The notes under the pieces were generated by a model. It saw only the letters and a list, made by a program, of their open reading frames with translations, was not told the origin of the DNA and did not search any database. Made by a program: the position numbers and the translations under genes. A DNA stretch of 64,000 bases from Pseudomonadota bacterium (GTDB taxonomy: Bacteria > Pseudomonadota > Gammaproteobacteria > Burkholderiales > Burkholderiaceae_B), in the NCBI GenBank assembly GCA_023387815.1, contig JAEWHK010000018.1:78817-142816 (forward strand), read 5' to 3'. Of the stretch, positions 1 to 8,981 are shown piece after piece (positions within the stretch are counted from its first letter, which is position 1; the number at the start of each line of letters is the position of its first letter).

Positions 1-774
1 TTTTGGATCGGCATATTCAACCGGCAGTTTTTTCTCTTTCATCGAATAGATCGCGGTAGGCGTGAGCGGAAAGAGTGCTGCTTCGCCGGTCTGCGTCATT
101 TCTGAAATTTTTGCAGAGCTGGGCACGTAGGCGACGACGTTTTTCGCGACGCTATCTTTGAACTTGGTGAGGGCATCTTCGTAATTGCTGTCGTCTCCAC
201 CATCAATCCGGTTGAGCATCATGAAGGCATGCAGGCCATAGGTGCTGCTTGCCACAGACTGGAAGACGACTTTGCCTTTATATTTGGGATCGGCAAGATC
301 TTTCCAGGAGGTGGGTGGTGCCCAGTTATTGTCCTTGAAAATCTTAGTGTTGTATGCCAGACCCGTCATGGTTGTGACGACACCGGCGGCCATGTTTTTG
401 CCGATCAGCGTTTCGGGATACAGTTCGGACAAGGCTTTGTCATCCTTGATGGGTTCGCACAATCCCATTTTTGTTGCGCGGTTCATGATGCCGTCGTCAA
501 GAAACATGACGTGCATTTGCGGTTTGTCCTTGAATGCCTGTGCCTTGGCCAGAACATCGGTCGACGTACCAGGTACAACCACAATTTTGACGTTATTGGC
601 TTTTTCAAAGGCAGGGAAAACATGCTCTTCAAAGCCCCGCTGCATATCGCCGCCATTCATGCCGAGGTAAAGCGTTTTTGTTTCCGCACTTGCGTTGATG
701 CCCGTCAGCATTCCGGCCACAGCCAGCATGCATGCCATTACCAGGGGCTTTTTCTTTGTTGATACTGATTTCAT
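1..774 (-). CDS. Polyamine-type ABC transporter substrate-binding protein (3' end cut by window edge)
   Basis: Periplasmic binding protein that would deliver substrate to the permeases encoded at 3664-5325. The visible 258 residues start with a signal peptide (basic MKSVSTKKK, then a hydrophobic stretch ending near ASA) and continue with the extracellular solute-binding family 1/8 fold (PotD-like: LYLGMNGGDM, GLAYNTKIF, SWKDLADPKYKGKV). The family is usually about 340-350 residues, so roughly a quarter is missing beyond base 1. The ATG at 774 has an AAAGGA site just upstream. It is the last gene of the minus-strand operon that begins at 6413, 34 bases after the FAD oxidase gene. The ligand is unknown; the adjacent dehydrogenase suggests an amine, amino acid or opine rather than plain putrescine. 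Confidence 0.85.
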   Translation of the reverse strand, partial: MKSVSTKKKPLVMACMLAVAGMLTGINASAETKTLYLGMNGGDMQRGFEEHVFPAFEKANNVKIVVVPGTSTDVLAKAQAFKDKPQMHVMFLDDGIMNRATKMGLCEPIKDDKALSELYPETLIGKNMAAGVVTTMTGLAYNTKIFKDNNWAPPTSWKDLADPKYKGKVVFQSVASSTYGLHAFMMLNRIDGGDDSNYEDALTKFKDSVAKNVVAYVPSSAKISEMTQTGEAALFPLTPTAIYSMKEKKLPVEYADPK

Positions 775-808
775 CTGTGTTCCTTTTGCCGGCAGTCTAT
801 ATAGGTGC

Positions 809-1945
809 TCACAGCTTGCCGGAATCAGCTGTAAACCTGTCAATTCGAAATGCCTCGATGGGTACGCGGCTGCTGCCGGTAGTCACCAGTTGCGCCAGTA
901 CCTCGCCAGAGGCCAGTCCCACCTGAAAACCTGCACCGCTGTAGCCAAACCCGTGAAACAGGCCCGGGGTGGTACGACTGGCTCCCAGATAGGGATTCAG
1001 ATCGGGGGTTGCGCCTTCCACGCCACTCCAGAAACGGATGACATTTGCATTTGCAATACCGGGTATCAGTGCAGCCAGCCGTTTCAGCAACAAGGTGATG
1101 CTCTGGTGCGAAGGTCGCGCAAACCCATCTTTCACGGAGTGCGCGCGTCCACCTCCAAAAACAATATTGCCGCGCTCGACCTGTCGCGCATACACGCCAC
1201 CACCCTGCACACCCACAACAGCATCCATCACCGGCGGCAGCGGTTCTGTCACGCCCATTTGCGGATAGATTTCCGTAAGGGCCACATTCTCACCAAACAT
1301 GGCTGCAATGCTGCCGGACCACGCCCCTGCCGTGTTCAGCAGATAGGTCGACTGAATTCGCACGCCGTCTGCTGTTTCAGTCTGAAAATGGCGTCCGTCA
1401 TATTGGCTGTTCACCACACGGCATCGTTCTTTCAGCGTGGCGCCGGCCTGCGTTGCTGCCCACGCCAGCGCAGGGGAGACCAGCCGGGGATTGGCATGAC
1501 CGTCTTCCGGACACAGCGATGCGCCGGCAATGTCGTGCGTCACCCATGGATATCGCATGCGTACTTCAACCGGATCCAGCATTTGCAGATTCAAACCATA
1601 GTCGGTGCCGCAGTTAGCGACAGCACTGTTATACGTTTGCAATTGCGCCAGATCCGGCTCGGTCAGTGCCAGTTTCAAATGACCACTGCGTATGTATTCG
1701 CCATCAATACCAATCAGTTCGGTGAGTTTGCTCCAAAGCTGATGCGAGCGCGCGGCCAGTGGCAATTGGGTCAATGGACGACCCTGACGCCGGACGCCGC
1801 CGAAATTGACGCCGCTGGCTTTTGTGCCGCTCTGCCCCGCTTCGCATATCAACACGCTCAGACCTTCGCGCGCCAGGAAGAAGGCTGCACTGGCGCCAAC
1901 AATGCCCGCCCCCACAATGAGCACATCGGTGTTCAGCACCTGCAT
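809..1945 (-). CDS. FAD-dependent amino-acid/opine dehydrogenase, DAO-type catalytic subunit
   Basis: Protein of 378 residues in the glycine/D-amino-acid oxidase (DAO) family. The FAD dinucleotide fold is at the N terminus (VLIVGAGIVGASAAFFLAREG, residues about 8-28), with substrate-domain sequence following and a C-terminal FAD contact (GFGYSGAGFQVGLASGE). It is the equivalent of the beta subunit of opine oxidases, HcnC of hydrogen cyanide synthase and the catalytic subunit of D-hydroxyproline dehydrogenase, all of which work with two partner proteins like those encoded just upstream. Its ATG lies inside the previous gene (13-base overlap), pointing to translational coupling. It probably oxidises the secondary amine or alpha-amino group of the imported compound. 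The exact substrate cannot be read from sequence. Confidence 0.85.
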   Translation of the reverse strand: MQVLNTDVLIVGAGIVGASAAFFLAREGLSVLICEAGQSGTKASGVNFGGVRRQGRPLTQLPLAARSHQLWSKLTELIGIDGEYIRSGHLKLALTEPDLAQLQTYNSAVANCGTDYGLNLQMLDPVEVRMRYPWVTHDIAGASLCPEDGHANPRLVSPALAWAATQAGATLKERCRVVNSQYDGRHFQTETADGVRIQSTYLLNTAGAWSGSIAAMFGENVALTEIYPQMGVTEPLPPVMDAVVGVQGGGVYARQVERGNIVFGGGRAHSVKDGFARPSHQSITLLLKRLAALIPGIANANVIRFWSGVEGATPDLNPYLGASRTTPGLFHGFGYSGAGFQVGLASGEVLAQLVTTGSSRVPIEAFRIDRFTADSGKL

Positions 1946-3321
1946 GCCGGCTCTCCGATTGGAATGGGCTTGATGGGTGGCTGATTCCGAAGTCGCTCCA
2001 CAGCAGACAGGGGAATATGTTGTTCATGGGCCAGCAACTGCGCAGCACCTGCCCCGCACATGCGACCCTGGCAACGCCCCATGCCCACACGCGACAAGGC
2101 TTTGATCCGGTTAAGACTGCCATGGGCATCATTCTTCAGCATATTGCGAATATCACGAACGCGAATTTCTTCGCAACGACATAGCAGCAGCGCGTCATCT
2201 GCCGTATCCAGCCAATGCAGTGGCGGTGCGAACATGGTGTCGATCAGACGGCGCGTGCGTCGAGCGCTCTCGAGCTTCCTTGCGGTGCGTTGCGAATGCT
2301 GAATGTCATAAGTCATATTCAGATCATGCAGCAGACTATAGGCACATTGGCGCCCAGTGAGCTCGGCCACATCAGCACCTCCGATACGCATGCCGTCACC
2401 GGCCAGATACACATTCGCTCTGGCACTTCGGCCACCGTTATCCACCTGCGGCAGCCAGGCCTGATCCTGTTCATCGAAGACAAAATCACACTCGAGCAGC
2501 GCGGCCAGCTGATTCTCGGAACGCAGTCCAAACCCACAAGCCACCGCGTCGCAAGGCAGTGTCCGGGACGCATCATCGGCCGACGCACCCGCCTTTTGCC
2601 AGCGTATTCCCTGTACCTTGTCCTCTCCATGCACCTGTAAAGACGCGACATTATGTTCGATACGAACACCATGCGCGCGCAGCCAGGCCATGTAATACAC
2701 ACCCTTGCTCATGAGCACTGCATCTGCCGCAAACGCCCGCAAGCCTGTCATGAATTTGGGGAATGGATTGGTATCCAGAACGGCAGCGACGTTTGCCCCC
2801 GCCTTGCGATACTGATAGGCCAGCAGATACAGCAACGGCCCCGTACCAGCCATTACAACTGTGTTGCCGATGGCGCAGCCCTGATATTTAAGCGCGATCT
2901 GCGCGCCACCCAGTGTATAGACGCCAGGCAGCGTCCAGCCTTCAAACGGCAATATCCGATCTGTCGCACCGGTAGCCAGAATCACTTGATCATAGGCGAT
3001 GGCGTCGTGCTTTCCATTGCAAGTGACATAAAGATGGTGTTCATCCGCATCCCAGACCAGCGTTTCGGGTCGGTAGTCAATACGGCCCGAGGCAATCAAT
3101 TCCCTGGCTGTCTGATGCAGCGATGTCGCCTTGTGGTGTTCAAATCCATAAAGCTGGCGCGCATCCCGTTTAAAGCCTTCGGGTTGCTGCCGATAAATCT
3201 GGCCACCGGGCTTGGGGGCTTCGTCAATCACAATCGGCATTAACCCGGCCTTAACCAGCACTTCAGCTGCACGAATACCTGCGGGCCCTGCCCCGACAAT
3301 CACTGTTGAGCCGGCGCACAT
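1933..3321 (-). CDS. NAD(P)/FAD oxidoreductase subunit with C-terminal BFD-like [2Fe-2S] domain
   Basis: Protein of about 462 residues. The N-terminal Rossmann motif is TVIVGAGPAGIRAAE; a second nucleotide fold lies near residue 170 (NTVVMAGTGPLLYLLAYQYRKAGANV). The C terminus carries a bacterioferritin-associated-ferredoxin-like cluster domain (LLCRCEEI, then GMGRCQGRMCG). It matches the large accessory subunit of opine oxidase / HcnB. An open frame extends upstream to 3537, but ATG 3321 is chosen because the protein then starts at the FAD motif and overlaps the ferredoxin stop by one base (TGATG). Together with the 3321-3608 and 809-1945 products it should form a three-subunit dehydrogenase passing electrons from substrate FAD through iron-sulfur centres. 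Confidence 0.85.
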   Translation of the reverse strand: MCAGSTVIVGAGPAGIRAAEVLVKAGLMPIVIDEAPKPGGQIYRQQPEGFKRDARQLYGFEHHKATSLHQTARELIASGRIDYRPETLVWDADEHHLYVTCNGKHDAIAYDQVILATGATDRILPFEGWTLPGVYTLGGAQIALKYQGCAIGNTVVMAGTGPLLYLLAYQYRKAGANVAAVLDTNPFPKFMTGLRAFAADAVLMSKGVYYMAWLRAHGVRIEHNVASLQVHGEDKVQGIRWQKAGASADDASRTLPCDAVACGFGLRSENQLAALLECDFVFDEQDQAWLPQVDNGGRSARANVYLAGDGMRIGGADVAELTGRQCAYSLLHDLNMTYDIQHSQRTARKLESARRTRRLIDTMFAPPLHWLDTADDALLLCRCEEIRVRDIRNMLKNDAHGSLNRIKALSRVGMGRCQGRMCGAGAAQLLAHEQHIPLSAVERLRNQPPIKPIPIGEPACRC

Positions 3322-3608
3322 CAGGTACGCTCCGCTATCACAAACCGCATATCGTCGCGCAGCAGCGTGGAGCAGGCGCGAATGCGTGTGCCATTTTCCT
3401 GCGTCACGACGCAGTCCTGGCAGGCCCCCATCAGGCAGAAACCCGCCCGGGGCATGCCACTGAACTCCGACAATCTCAAGTACGCATTCAAGGTCAATAG
3501 CGCGGTCATGACGGTGTCGCCACGGCTTGCATGACATTCATTACCGTTCACATAGAATCGGCAGGTCTGGCGATCCTGATCTACCAGGCGAACAAATTGC
3601 CCGCTCAT
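3321..3608 (-). CDS. Small [2Fe-2S] ferredoxin subunit of the dehydrogenase
   Basis: Protein of 95 residues. It has the plant-type cluster pattern of four cysteines, C-x4-C-x2-C (GFCLMGACQDC) and a later RAC, as in HcnA and the gamma subunit of D-hydroxyproline dehydrogenase. The start at 3608 (MSGQFVRLVDQ) is preferred over a longer frame from 3716 because it has an AGGGG site and removes a stretch that would run to within 55 bases of the upstream permease gene's stop. Its stop overlaps the next start by one base. It is the electron-transfer subunit of the complex encoded at 809-3608. Confidence 0.85.
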   Translation of the reverse strand: MSGQFVRLVDQDRQTCRFYVNGNECHASRGDTVMTALLTLNAYLRLSEFSGMPRAGFCLMGACQDCVVTQENGTRIRACSTLLRDDMRFVIAERT

Positions 3609-3663
3609 CAGCGCCCCTGCTTCTGCATATTGACACCAGCCGTGACCATTGCGACTGTCATTG

Positions 3664-4455
3664 CTATTGTTTTCCGATAAGAATCTTGTCCAGGCCGTAA
3701 ACGCGGTCCAGCACAAACATGCTGACGGCGGTCAGCAGAATGATCAGCGCCGAGACCGCCGACAGCATGGGATTGATGGATTCGGTCGCGTACATATACA
3801 TTTTGACCGGCAGCGTAATGGTGGTGGGTGACGTCAGGAAAACTGACATAGTCAGTTCGTCAAAACTGTTGATAAAGGCAAGAATCCAGCCGCCAAAGAT
3901 GCCGGGAAGAATCAGCGGGAACGTGATGCGACGAAAGACCGTCCAACGTCCCGCCCCCAGCGATTCGGCTGCGTGTTCGATGCTTTTGTCGAAACCCACC
4001 AGAGACCCCAGCACCAGTCGTATCACATATGGGGTTACGATTACCACATGACCCAGGATCAGCCACAGCAGACTGCCGCGTACACCGAGCATGGCGAAAA
4101 GACGCAATAGCGCGACACCCATTACCAGACTGGGAATCATCAATGGCGAGAGAAACAAACCATTGATCACATGCCGAAAGCGAAACTGCCCGCGCGCAAT
4201 GGCAAATGCAGCTGGCAGCGCCAGGGCTGCACTGATGGATGCACTGGCAAAGGCGACCCAGAGACTGGTCTGAAAGGCCGACACAAAACCCGATTCATTG
4301 AAAACTGCACGAAACCAGCGCAAGGAGAAGCTGGTCGTCGGGATCGAGAGCACATCCTGCGGTGTGAACGCGACCAGGCAGACAATCACCAATGGTGCAA
4401 GAATGAAGATGGTTACCAGGGCGTTAAAGAGCCAGGAGAGAGGTCCGTTTTTCAT
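3664..4455 (-). CDS. ABC transporter permease, PotC-like
   Basis: Inner-membrane permease of 263 residues with about six hydrophobic segments. The C-terminal half carries the EAA-type loop that docks on the ATPase (EHAAESLGAGRWTVFRRITFPLILPGI). The length and order after a PotB-like gene fit the PotC subunit of spermidine/putrescine-class importers. It starts 3 bases after the stop of the upstream permease gene and has a GGGG-type ribosome site. It forms the channel with the 4459-5325 product. The substrate is not definable beyond the polyamine/opine/amine class. Confidence 0.9.
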   Translation of the reverse strand: MKNGPLSWLFNALVTIFILAPLVIVCLVAFTPQDVLSIPTTSFSLRWFRAVFNESGFVSAFQTSLWVAFASASISAALALPAAFAIARGQFRFRHVINGLFLSPLMIPSLVMGVALLRLFAMLGVRGSLLWLILGHVVIVTPYVIRLVLGSLVGFDKSIEHAAESLGAGRWTVFRRITFPLILPGIFGGWILAFINSFDELTMSVFLTSPTTITLPVKMYMYATESINPMLSAVSALIILLTAVSMFVLDRVYGLDKILIGKQ

Positions 4456-4458
4456 GCT

Positions 4459-5325
4459 TTACCCCAGGCTGCGCCGGTAAGAGCGCTCAAGAATCTGGTT
4501 ATAGGACATCATGATAATCAGGTTCATGATAAGCAGCAGAATAGCCAGCGCGGCACCCATTGGCCAGTTCAGATCAACCATGAATTGTTCATAAATGCTG
4601 TTGGACACCATGCGTGAGCGTCCGCCGCCCAGCAGGACGGGAATGGCAAACGCGCTGGTTGACAGTCCAAAAACAATCAAGCTGCCAGACAGAATGCCCG
4701 GCGTGGCTTGCGGCAATATCACGCGACGAATGGTCTGCCACTTGCTCGCGTTCAGCGAATACGCGGCCTTGATGGTCTGCGGATCAATTTTGTTGAGCGA
4801 GGTCCAGACAGGAATAATCATAAAGGGCAGCATGACGTGCACCAGACCAATCACAACCGCTGATGACGTGTATAGCAGCGAGCCTAGTCCCATCGCCTGC
4901 GTAAGCTTGCCCACAGGTGACATGGGGTTAAGCAGCATGCTCCAGCCAAATGCGCGCACCACAAGTGAAATAAGCAGGGGTGAGAGAATGACCAGCAGGA
5001 AGACTGAATTCCAGGGGGCTTTCATGCGACTCAGAATATAGGACTCCGGCACTCCAACCAGCACACAGATGATTGTGACCAGACCCGAGATCCAGAGCGT
5101 GCGCCAGAAAACGGTCAGGGTGTACTTGCTGGTGAAGATTTCAATGTACTGTTCAAAAGTCCAGCCGGCCTGCACGCCCAGATCATAATCAAAGGGTTTG
5201 AAGGAAAGAATGATGGTCAGTATCAGAGGCACGACCAGCAGGCCGATAAACAGCAGCGTGAGCGGCATGGCGCCCAGAAAGCCGAGTTTCGGCTTGCGTG
5301 TGCCGGATCTGTCAGTAGCGGACAT
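4459..5325 (-). CDS. ABC transporter permease, PotB-like
   Basis: Inner-membrane permease of 288 residues. A short basic N-terminal tail precedes about six membrane helices, and the cytoplasmic EAA loop reads KAAYSLNASKWQTIRRVILPQATPGI. It resembles PotB/PotH of polyamine-class importers. A strong GGAGGT site lies 8 bases before the ATG, and the gene starts 2 bases after the stop of the ATPase gene, so the three transporter genes are tightly coupled. It pairs with the PotC-like permease downstream. Confidence 0.9.
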   Translation of the reverse strand: MSATDRSGTRKPKLGFLGAMPLTLLFIGLLVVPLILTIILSFKPFDYDLGVQAGWTFEQYIEIFTSKYTLTVFWRTLWISGLVTIICVLVGVPESYILSRMKAPWNSVFLLVILSPLLISLVVRAFGWSMLLNPMSPVGKLTQAMGLGSLLYTSSAVVIGLVHVMLPFMIIPVWTSLNKIDPQTIKAAYSLNASKWQTIRRVILPQATPGILSGSLIVFGLSTSAFAIPVLLGGGRSRMVSNSIYEQFMVDLNWPMGAALAILLLIMNLIIMMSYNQILERSYRRSLG

Positions 5326-5327
5326 GG

Positions 5328-6413
5328 TCAGTGACCTCCGTCGGTCTCTGATGAAAGCACACGAATGGCATCGGGGTGCCAGTCCAGGCTGACGGCTTCA
5401 CCTGTCTTGTAAACACGCTCGTGATTGTTGATCACGGTTGCAATGACGTCGCCAAAGGCAGTCTTGACTTCATACATCCAGAGATTACCCAGGAAGAAGC
5501 TGTTTTTGATGGTACCGGCAAAGCGTCCCTGTCCCTGAGGGCCCAGAATGATTTTCTCCGGACGCAGTGATACCAGCGCGTCTGCTGCGTCGCCAGAAGA
5601 TGCAGCGACTGCCTGGGGCTGTCCGGGCAGCGTAATCTGCTGACCGTCGAGTTCAAACTGCAGACCCTGCGCCGTCCGTGCGAGCCGGACGGGGAAGCTG
5701 TTAGTTTTGCCCACGAATTGCGAGATAAACGGCGTGGCCGGGTTTTCATACATGGTGTAAGGCTCGTCAATCTGTATGACTTTGCCTTCGCGCATGACCA
5801 CCACGCGATCGCTCACAGACAGGGCTTCGGCCTGATCATGCGTGACCATGATGGTTGTGGTACCGGCCTGCTGCTGTATACGCCGCAGCTCAAACTGCAT
5901 TTCTTCACGTAGGTTGGCGTCCAGATTGGATAAGGGCTCGTCAAGCAGCAGTACCGGTGGCTGAATCACCAATGCCCGTGCCAGGGCAACGCGCTGACGC
6001 TGACCGCCAGACAATTCACGTGGATACCGCTGGGCGAACTTCTCCAGCTGGGCCATGGCAAGCGCCTCATCCACTTTCTTTCTGATATCGCTGGCCGACA
6101 GTTTGCGCATTTCCAGCCCAAAGGCGACATTCTTTTCAACTGTCATATGCGGAAAAAGCGCATAAGTCTGGAACACAATCCCCAGCCCACGCTCATTGGA
6201 CTTGGCATAGGTGATGTCCTTGCCGTCCAGCACAATATTGCCGGCAGTCACATCAACAAAACCGGCGATCATTTGCAGGGTGGTGGTTTTGCCGCAGCCC
6301 GAAGGCCCCAGCAGGGACACAAATTCCCCTTTCTCTACATTCAGGGAAAGGTTATCAACGGCGGTGGTCTCAGCGAATTTTTTGGTCAGGCCATGCAGTT
6401 GCAGGAAGGACAT
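5328..6413 (-). CDS. ABC transporter ATP-binding protein, PotA-like
   Basis: ATPase of 361 residues that drives the importer. Visible motifs are Walker A GPSGCGKTT (about residue 36), signature LSGGQRQRVALARAL (about 137), Walker B PVLLLDEPLSNLD and the switch histidine in MVTHDQAEAL. After residue about 240 comes the C-terminal TOBE domain typical of the spermidine/putrescine and iron(III) group. It is the first gene of the seven-gene minus-strand operon ending at the left edge. Its promoter must lie in the AT-rich 6414-6677 gap shared with the divergent IclR gene. Confidence 0.92.
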   Translation of the reverse strand: MSFLQLHGLTKKFAETTAVDNLSLNVEKGEFVSLLGPSGCGKTTTLQMIAGFVDVTAGNIVLDGKDITYAKSNERGLGIVFQTYALFPHMTVEKNVAFGLEMRKLSASDIRKKVDEALAMAQLEKFAQRYPRELSGGQRQRVALARALVIQPPVLLLDEPLSNLDANLREEMQFELRRIQQQAGTTTIMVTHDQAEALSVSDRVVVMREGKVIQIDEPYTMYENPATPFISQFVGKTNSFPVRLARTAQGLQFELDGQQITLPGQPQAVAASSGDAADALVSLRPEKIILGPQGQGRFAGTIKNSFFLGNLWMYEVKTAFGDVIATVINNHERVYKTGEAVSLDWHPDAIRVLSSETDGGH

Positions 6414-6577
6414 ATGTTCTCACTTGATTCATTTGTGATATCTGCCCGCAACCAGGCAGAGCCATGGATTTGAATGGCGGACAACTCCCTTGCTCAGCCG
6501 CGGGAGCGCCATAAAGATGACGTATATGACAATCGTGTTTTCTTCCGATTATTGTCTCCCGCATACCCCTCTTTCGA

Positions 6578-6597
6578 TATTAGTATTTCTACTAATA
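6578..6597. promoter_or_regulatory. Inverted repeat, candidate IclR operator
   Basis: Perfect 8+8 bp inverted repeat (TATTAGTA, 4-base spacer, TACTAATA) in the middle of the divergent gap between the transporter operon and the IclR gene. A second, AT-rich repeat (CATTTAT, N7, ATAAATG) is at 6619-6639 and a short one (ATTGA-TT-TCAAT) at 6652-6663, just before the regulator's start. Symmetry and position suggest regulator binding; this is inference. Confidence 0.45.
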
Positions 6598-6677
6598 AAA
6601 TAAATTCAATTTATATTTCATTTATCGGAAAAATAAATGTAATATTACGATATTGATTTCAATAAACAGAATTATCC

Positions 6678-7496
6678 ATGGAACAGTCATCTGCCAGCGC
6701 ACAGGGCGTGCTCACCAAGGGTCTGGGAATTTTGCGTCTGCTGAGCGATGCGGGCTCGCAAGGCCTGCGCGTAACCGATATTGCCCGACAGCTCGAACTG
6801 TCGCAGGCGACGGTGCACCGTCTGTTGCAGACACTTATCACCGAGGGGTTTGTGCAGCAGCGCCAGGGAAGCAAGTCGTATGCATTGACCCTGGAGCTGT
6901 TCTCATTGGTGGCCCGTGCGCACCACAAGGAATCGTCTCTGCGCAGTATCTGCCGCGGTTCCATTCTTAAGATCGTGGGAACCTTGCAGGATTCAGCATT
7001 CGTACTGCTGCGGGATCGATATGATGTCGTGTGCATCGACAAGATGGAAGGCAGCTATATTACCCAGTCGCTGACCGGCGGTATTGGCGGTCGCATTCCT
7101 ATCGGATTGGGTCAGGGCAGCATTGCCATTCTGGCGGCACTTCCTAAGAGCGAGCAGGACGCCATTGTGGCGTTCAATATCCCGCGCTTTTATCAGGAAG
7201 ACGGCATCGATGAGCCTTATTTGCGCGCCAGAATTGCAGAGGCGCAGGAATGTGGTTATGTGCTCAATACCGGACCGGGCAAGCTTCTGGGGATTGGCGG
7301 TATTGCAGTTGCATTTACTGATACCTCGGGCTATCCGGTAGGTGCGATTGGCCTGAGCGTGCTTACGGAAAGACTCACGCCCGAAAGACTGCCGTTTATC
7401 GTGGAGTGTCTGAAACGCGAAGCGCAGGCCATCAGCCTAAGCCTGAACCCGTTTGATCCTGCACTGGGAACACCCCACCTGGCCTTAACCAATTGA
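6678..7496 (+). CDS. IclR-family transcriptional regulator
   Basis: DNA-binding regulator of 272 residues. The N-terminal winged helix-turn-helix spans about residues 10-70 (GLRVTDIARQLELSQATVHRLLQTLITEGFV). The IclR effector-binding domain follows (DRYDVVCIDKMEG, GGRIPIGLGQGSIAILAALP, ECGYVLNTG). Divergence from the transporter/dehydrogenase operon strongly suggests it controls that operon in response to the imported compound or its product. The ATG is preceded by AT-rich DNA with inverted repeats. Confidence 0.9.
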   Translation: MEQSSASAQGVLTKGLGILRLLSDAGSQGLRVTDIARQLELSQATVHRLLQTLITEGFVQQRQGSKSYALTLELFSLVARAHHKESSLRSICRGSILKIVGTLQDSAFVLLRDRYDVVCIDKMEGSYITQSLTGGIGGRIPIGLGQGSIAILAALPKSEQDAIVAFNIPRFYQEDGIDEPYLRARIAEAQECGYVLNTGPGKLLGIGGIAVAFTDTSGYPVGAIGLSVLTERLTPERLPFIVECLKREAQAISLSLNPFDPALGTPHLALTN

Positions 7497-7517
7497 TGAT
7501 GCGCCGCGCCCTGCTCT

Positions 7518-8870
7518 TTATCTCTCGGCGCTGGCCTTGAAGCCCTGATAGAAAATGGCGCTGCGAACGCCCAGGGCACGCAAGGGCTCCGGCGGCAACC
7601 AGGACGGGCCACCCAATCCCAGAACCGCAGTCAATTCGTCTGAAGATCGATTCAGCATCAGCTCAGCGAGCAAGCGGCCGTTGACCGTACCACGCAATAC
7701 GCCGGAGCCATTACAGCCCAGCGAGCCATAGATGCCATCGGCAAGCCTGCCAAAAAAGATACCGCCATTGCGCGTCAGCCCTGTTGTTCCGCCCCAGACA
7801 TATTCGAACTCATGCGAGTCCATCTGTGGAAAACGACGTTTGTAATAATTCATGAGCATGCTGGTGTAGGCCGCGGCACCGCGCTCCGATTCATAGGAGT
7901 AGGCGCTTCGTACCATAAAGCGGTTGCCCGAGACTTTGCGCAAGGTAGTGCCCAGCCTGTGCGCAGGCAACAGTCCCCATTGTCTGGCCTGACCCAACTG
8001 GGCCGCCTGCTCATCTGACAGCGCCGGTGTCAGACCCGCATAAGTGTAGATGGCAATAATGCGGTCTTTCAGAAAACCCAGTTTTCGCGCAAACGCGTTA
8101 TTGGCAATGACCAGCTGACCAGCAGAAAAATTTCCTTTGCTTGTGGTGATCGTAAATTTTCCCGGTGCTCCGCTGATCCGCTGTGCAAACGTTTCTTCAA
8201 GCAGTGTCACGTTTTCGGGCAGCGTATCGGCCAGGCCACGATGCATGGCAGCCGGCTGAACAAAGACATTATTTCGGGTGTAATAACCAAAATCGTAATA
8301 ACGGGTACCAATGCGCGCCTGCAGCTGATCCTGGGTCAGGATTTCACTATCGATGCCCAGCCGTTTGTTTTTCTCTATGCCGGACAGAAGCGATGCCTTG
8401 CCGCCCGGTGTGGCAGACGCATTGTATTTGCCGCTGTTTTCATCCCAATCGCAATCAATCTGATTTTGCTGCAGTGTTTCTTTCAGCCACTGCAGTCCCT
8501 GTTCGTATACCTGGATTTGCGACCGACCCAGCAAATCATCTTTGACCGGATCCTTGACGATCCCCGAACGCGGAAAGGTCGACATGAAGCCCGAGTTGCG
8601 GCTTGACGAACCTTCACCGATGACACTGCCTTCCAGCACCAGGACCGACTTGTCCGATGCCAGTTCTCCGAGTCGGCGCGCTGCCGACAGACCTGTAAAA
8701 CCGCCCCCTATAACCACATAATCAAACGTTCTGCTGCCTGGTGGTTCGGTATTTGCAGTTCGTGCAGGCAACAGGGCATTCCAGCCGGAACGATTGCTGT
8801 AATGCGGTAAGTAAGGAGTTTTCACGAGAATGGACTTGAAGACGGTTGAGCCAAAATAGCCTTCCATCAT
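7518..8870 (-). CDS. FAD-dependent oxidoreductase, gamma-glutamylputrescine-oxidase-like
   Basis: DAO-family flavoenzyme of about 450 residues. The FAD motif is DYVVIGGGFTGLSAARRLGEL, followed by VLEGSVIGEGSSSRNSGF as in PuuB and related amine oxidases; the N terminus NRSGWNALLP is typical of that group. The start is uncertain: ATG codons at 8870 and 8867 are used here. A TTG-initiated frame reaches 8927, and a GTG at 8825 is also possible; none has a strong ribosome site. It is convergent with the IclR gene, with only 21 bases between stops. It could oxidise a gamma-glutamylated or free amine, in keeping with the neighbouring amine uptake operon. No gamma-glutamylpolyamine synthetase or aldehyde dehydrogenase gene is nearby. 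Confidence 0.75.
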   Translation of the reverse strand: MMEGYFGSTVFKSILVKTPYLPHYSNRSGWNALLPARTANTEPPGSRTFDYVVIGGGFTGLSAARRLGELASDKSVLVLEGSVIGEGSSSRNSGFMSTFPRSGIVKDPVKDDLLGRSQIQVYEQGLQWLKETLQQNQIDCDWDENSGKYNASATPGGKASLLSGIEKNKRLGIDSEILTQDQLQARIGTRYYDFGYYTRNNVFVQPAAMHRGLADTLPENVTLLEETFAQRISGAPGKFTITTSKGNFSAGQLVIANNAFARKLGFLKDRIIAIYTYAGLTPALSDEQAAQLGQARQWGLLPAHRLGTTLRKVSGNRFMVRSAYSYESERGAAAYTSMLMNYYKRRFPQMDSHEFEYVWGGTTGLTRNGGIFFGRLADGIYGSLGCNGSGVLRGTVNGRLLAELMLNRSSDELTAVLGLGGPSWLPPEPLRALGVRSAIFYQGFKASAER

Positions 8871-8981
8871 AAAAGGCCGACAGTAATTTTCAATGCTTTT
8901 GATGGAACCGATGCGAAACAGCGGCAAATATGTAATTTATCCGCAACACGAATGTCATTTTGATGGTCAGCTATCGGAACG

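Noticed and set aside
695..1984. Long plus-strand open frame (429 codons)
   Set aside because: It is antisense to the DAO-type oxidase gene, with no recognisable domain; the minus-strand protein has clear FAD motifs.
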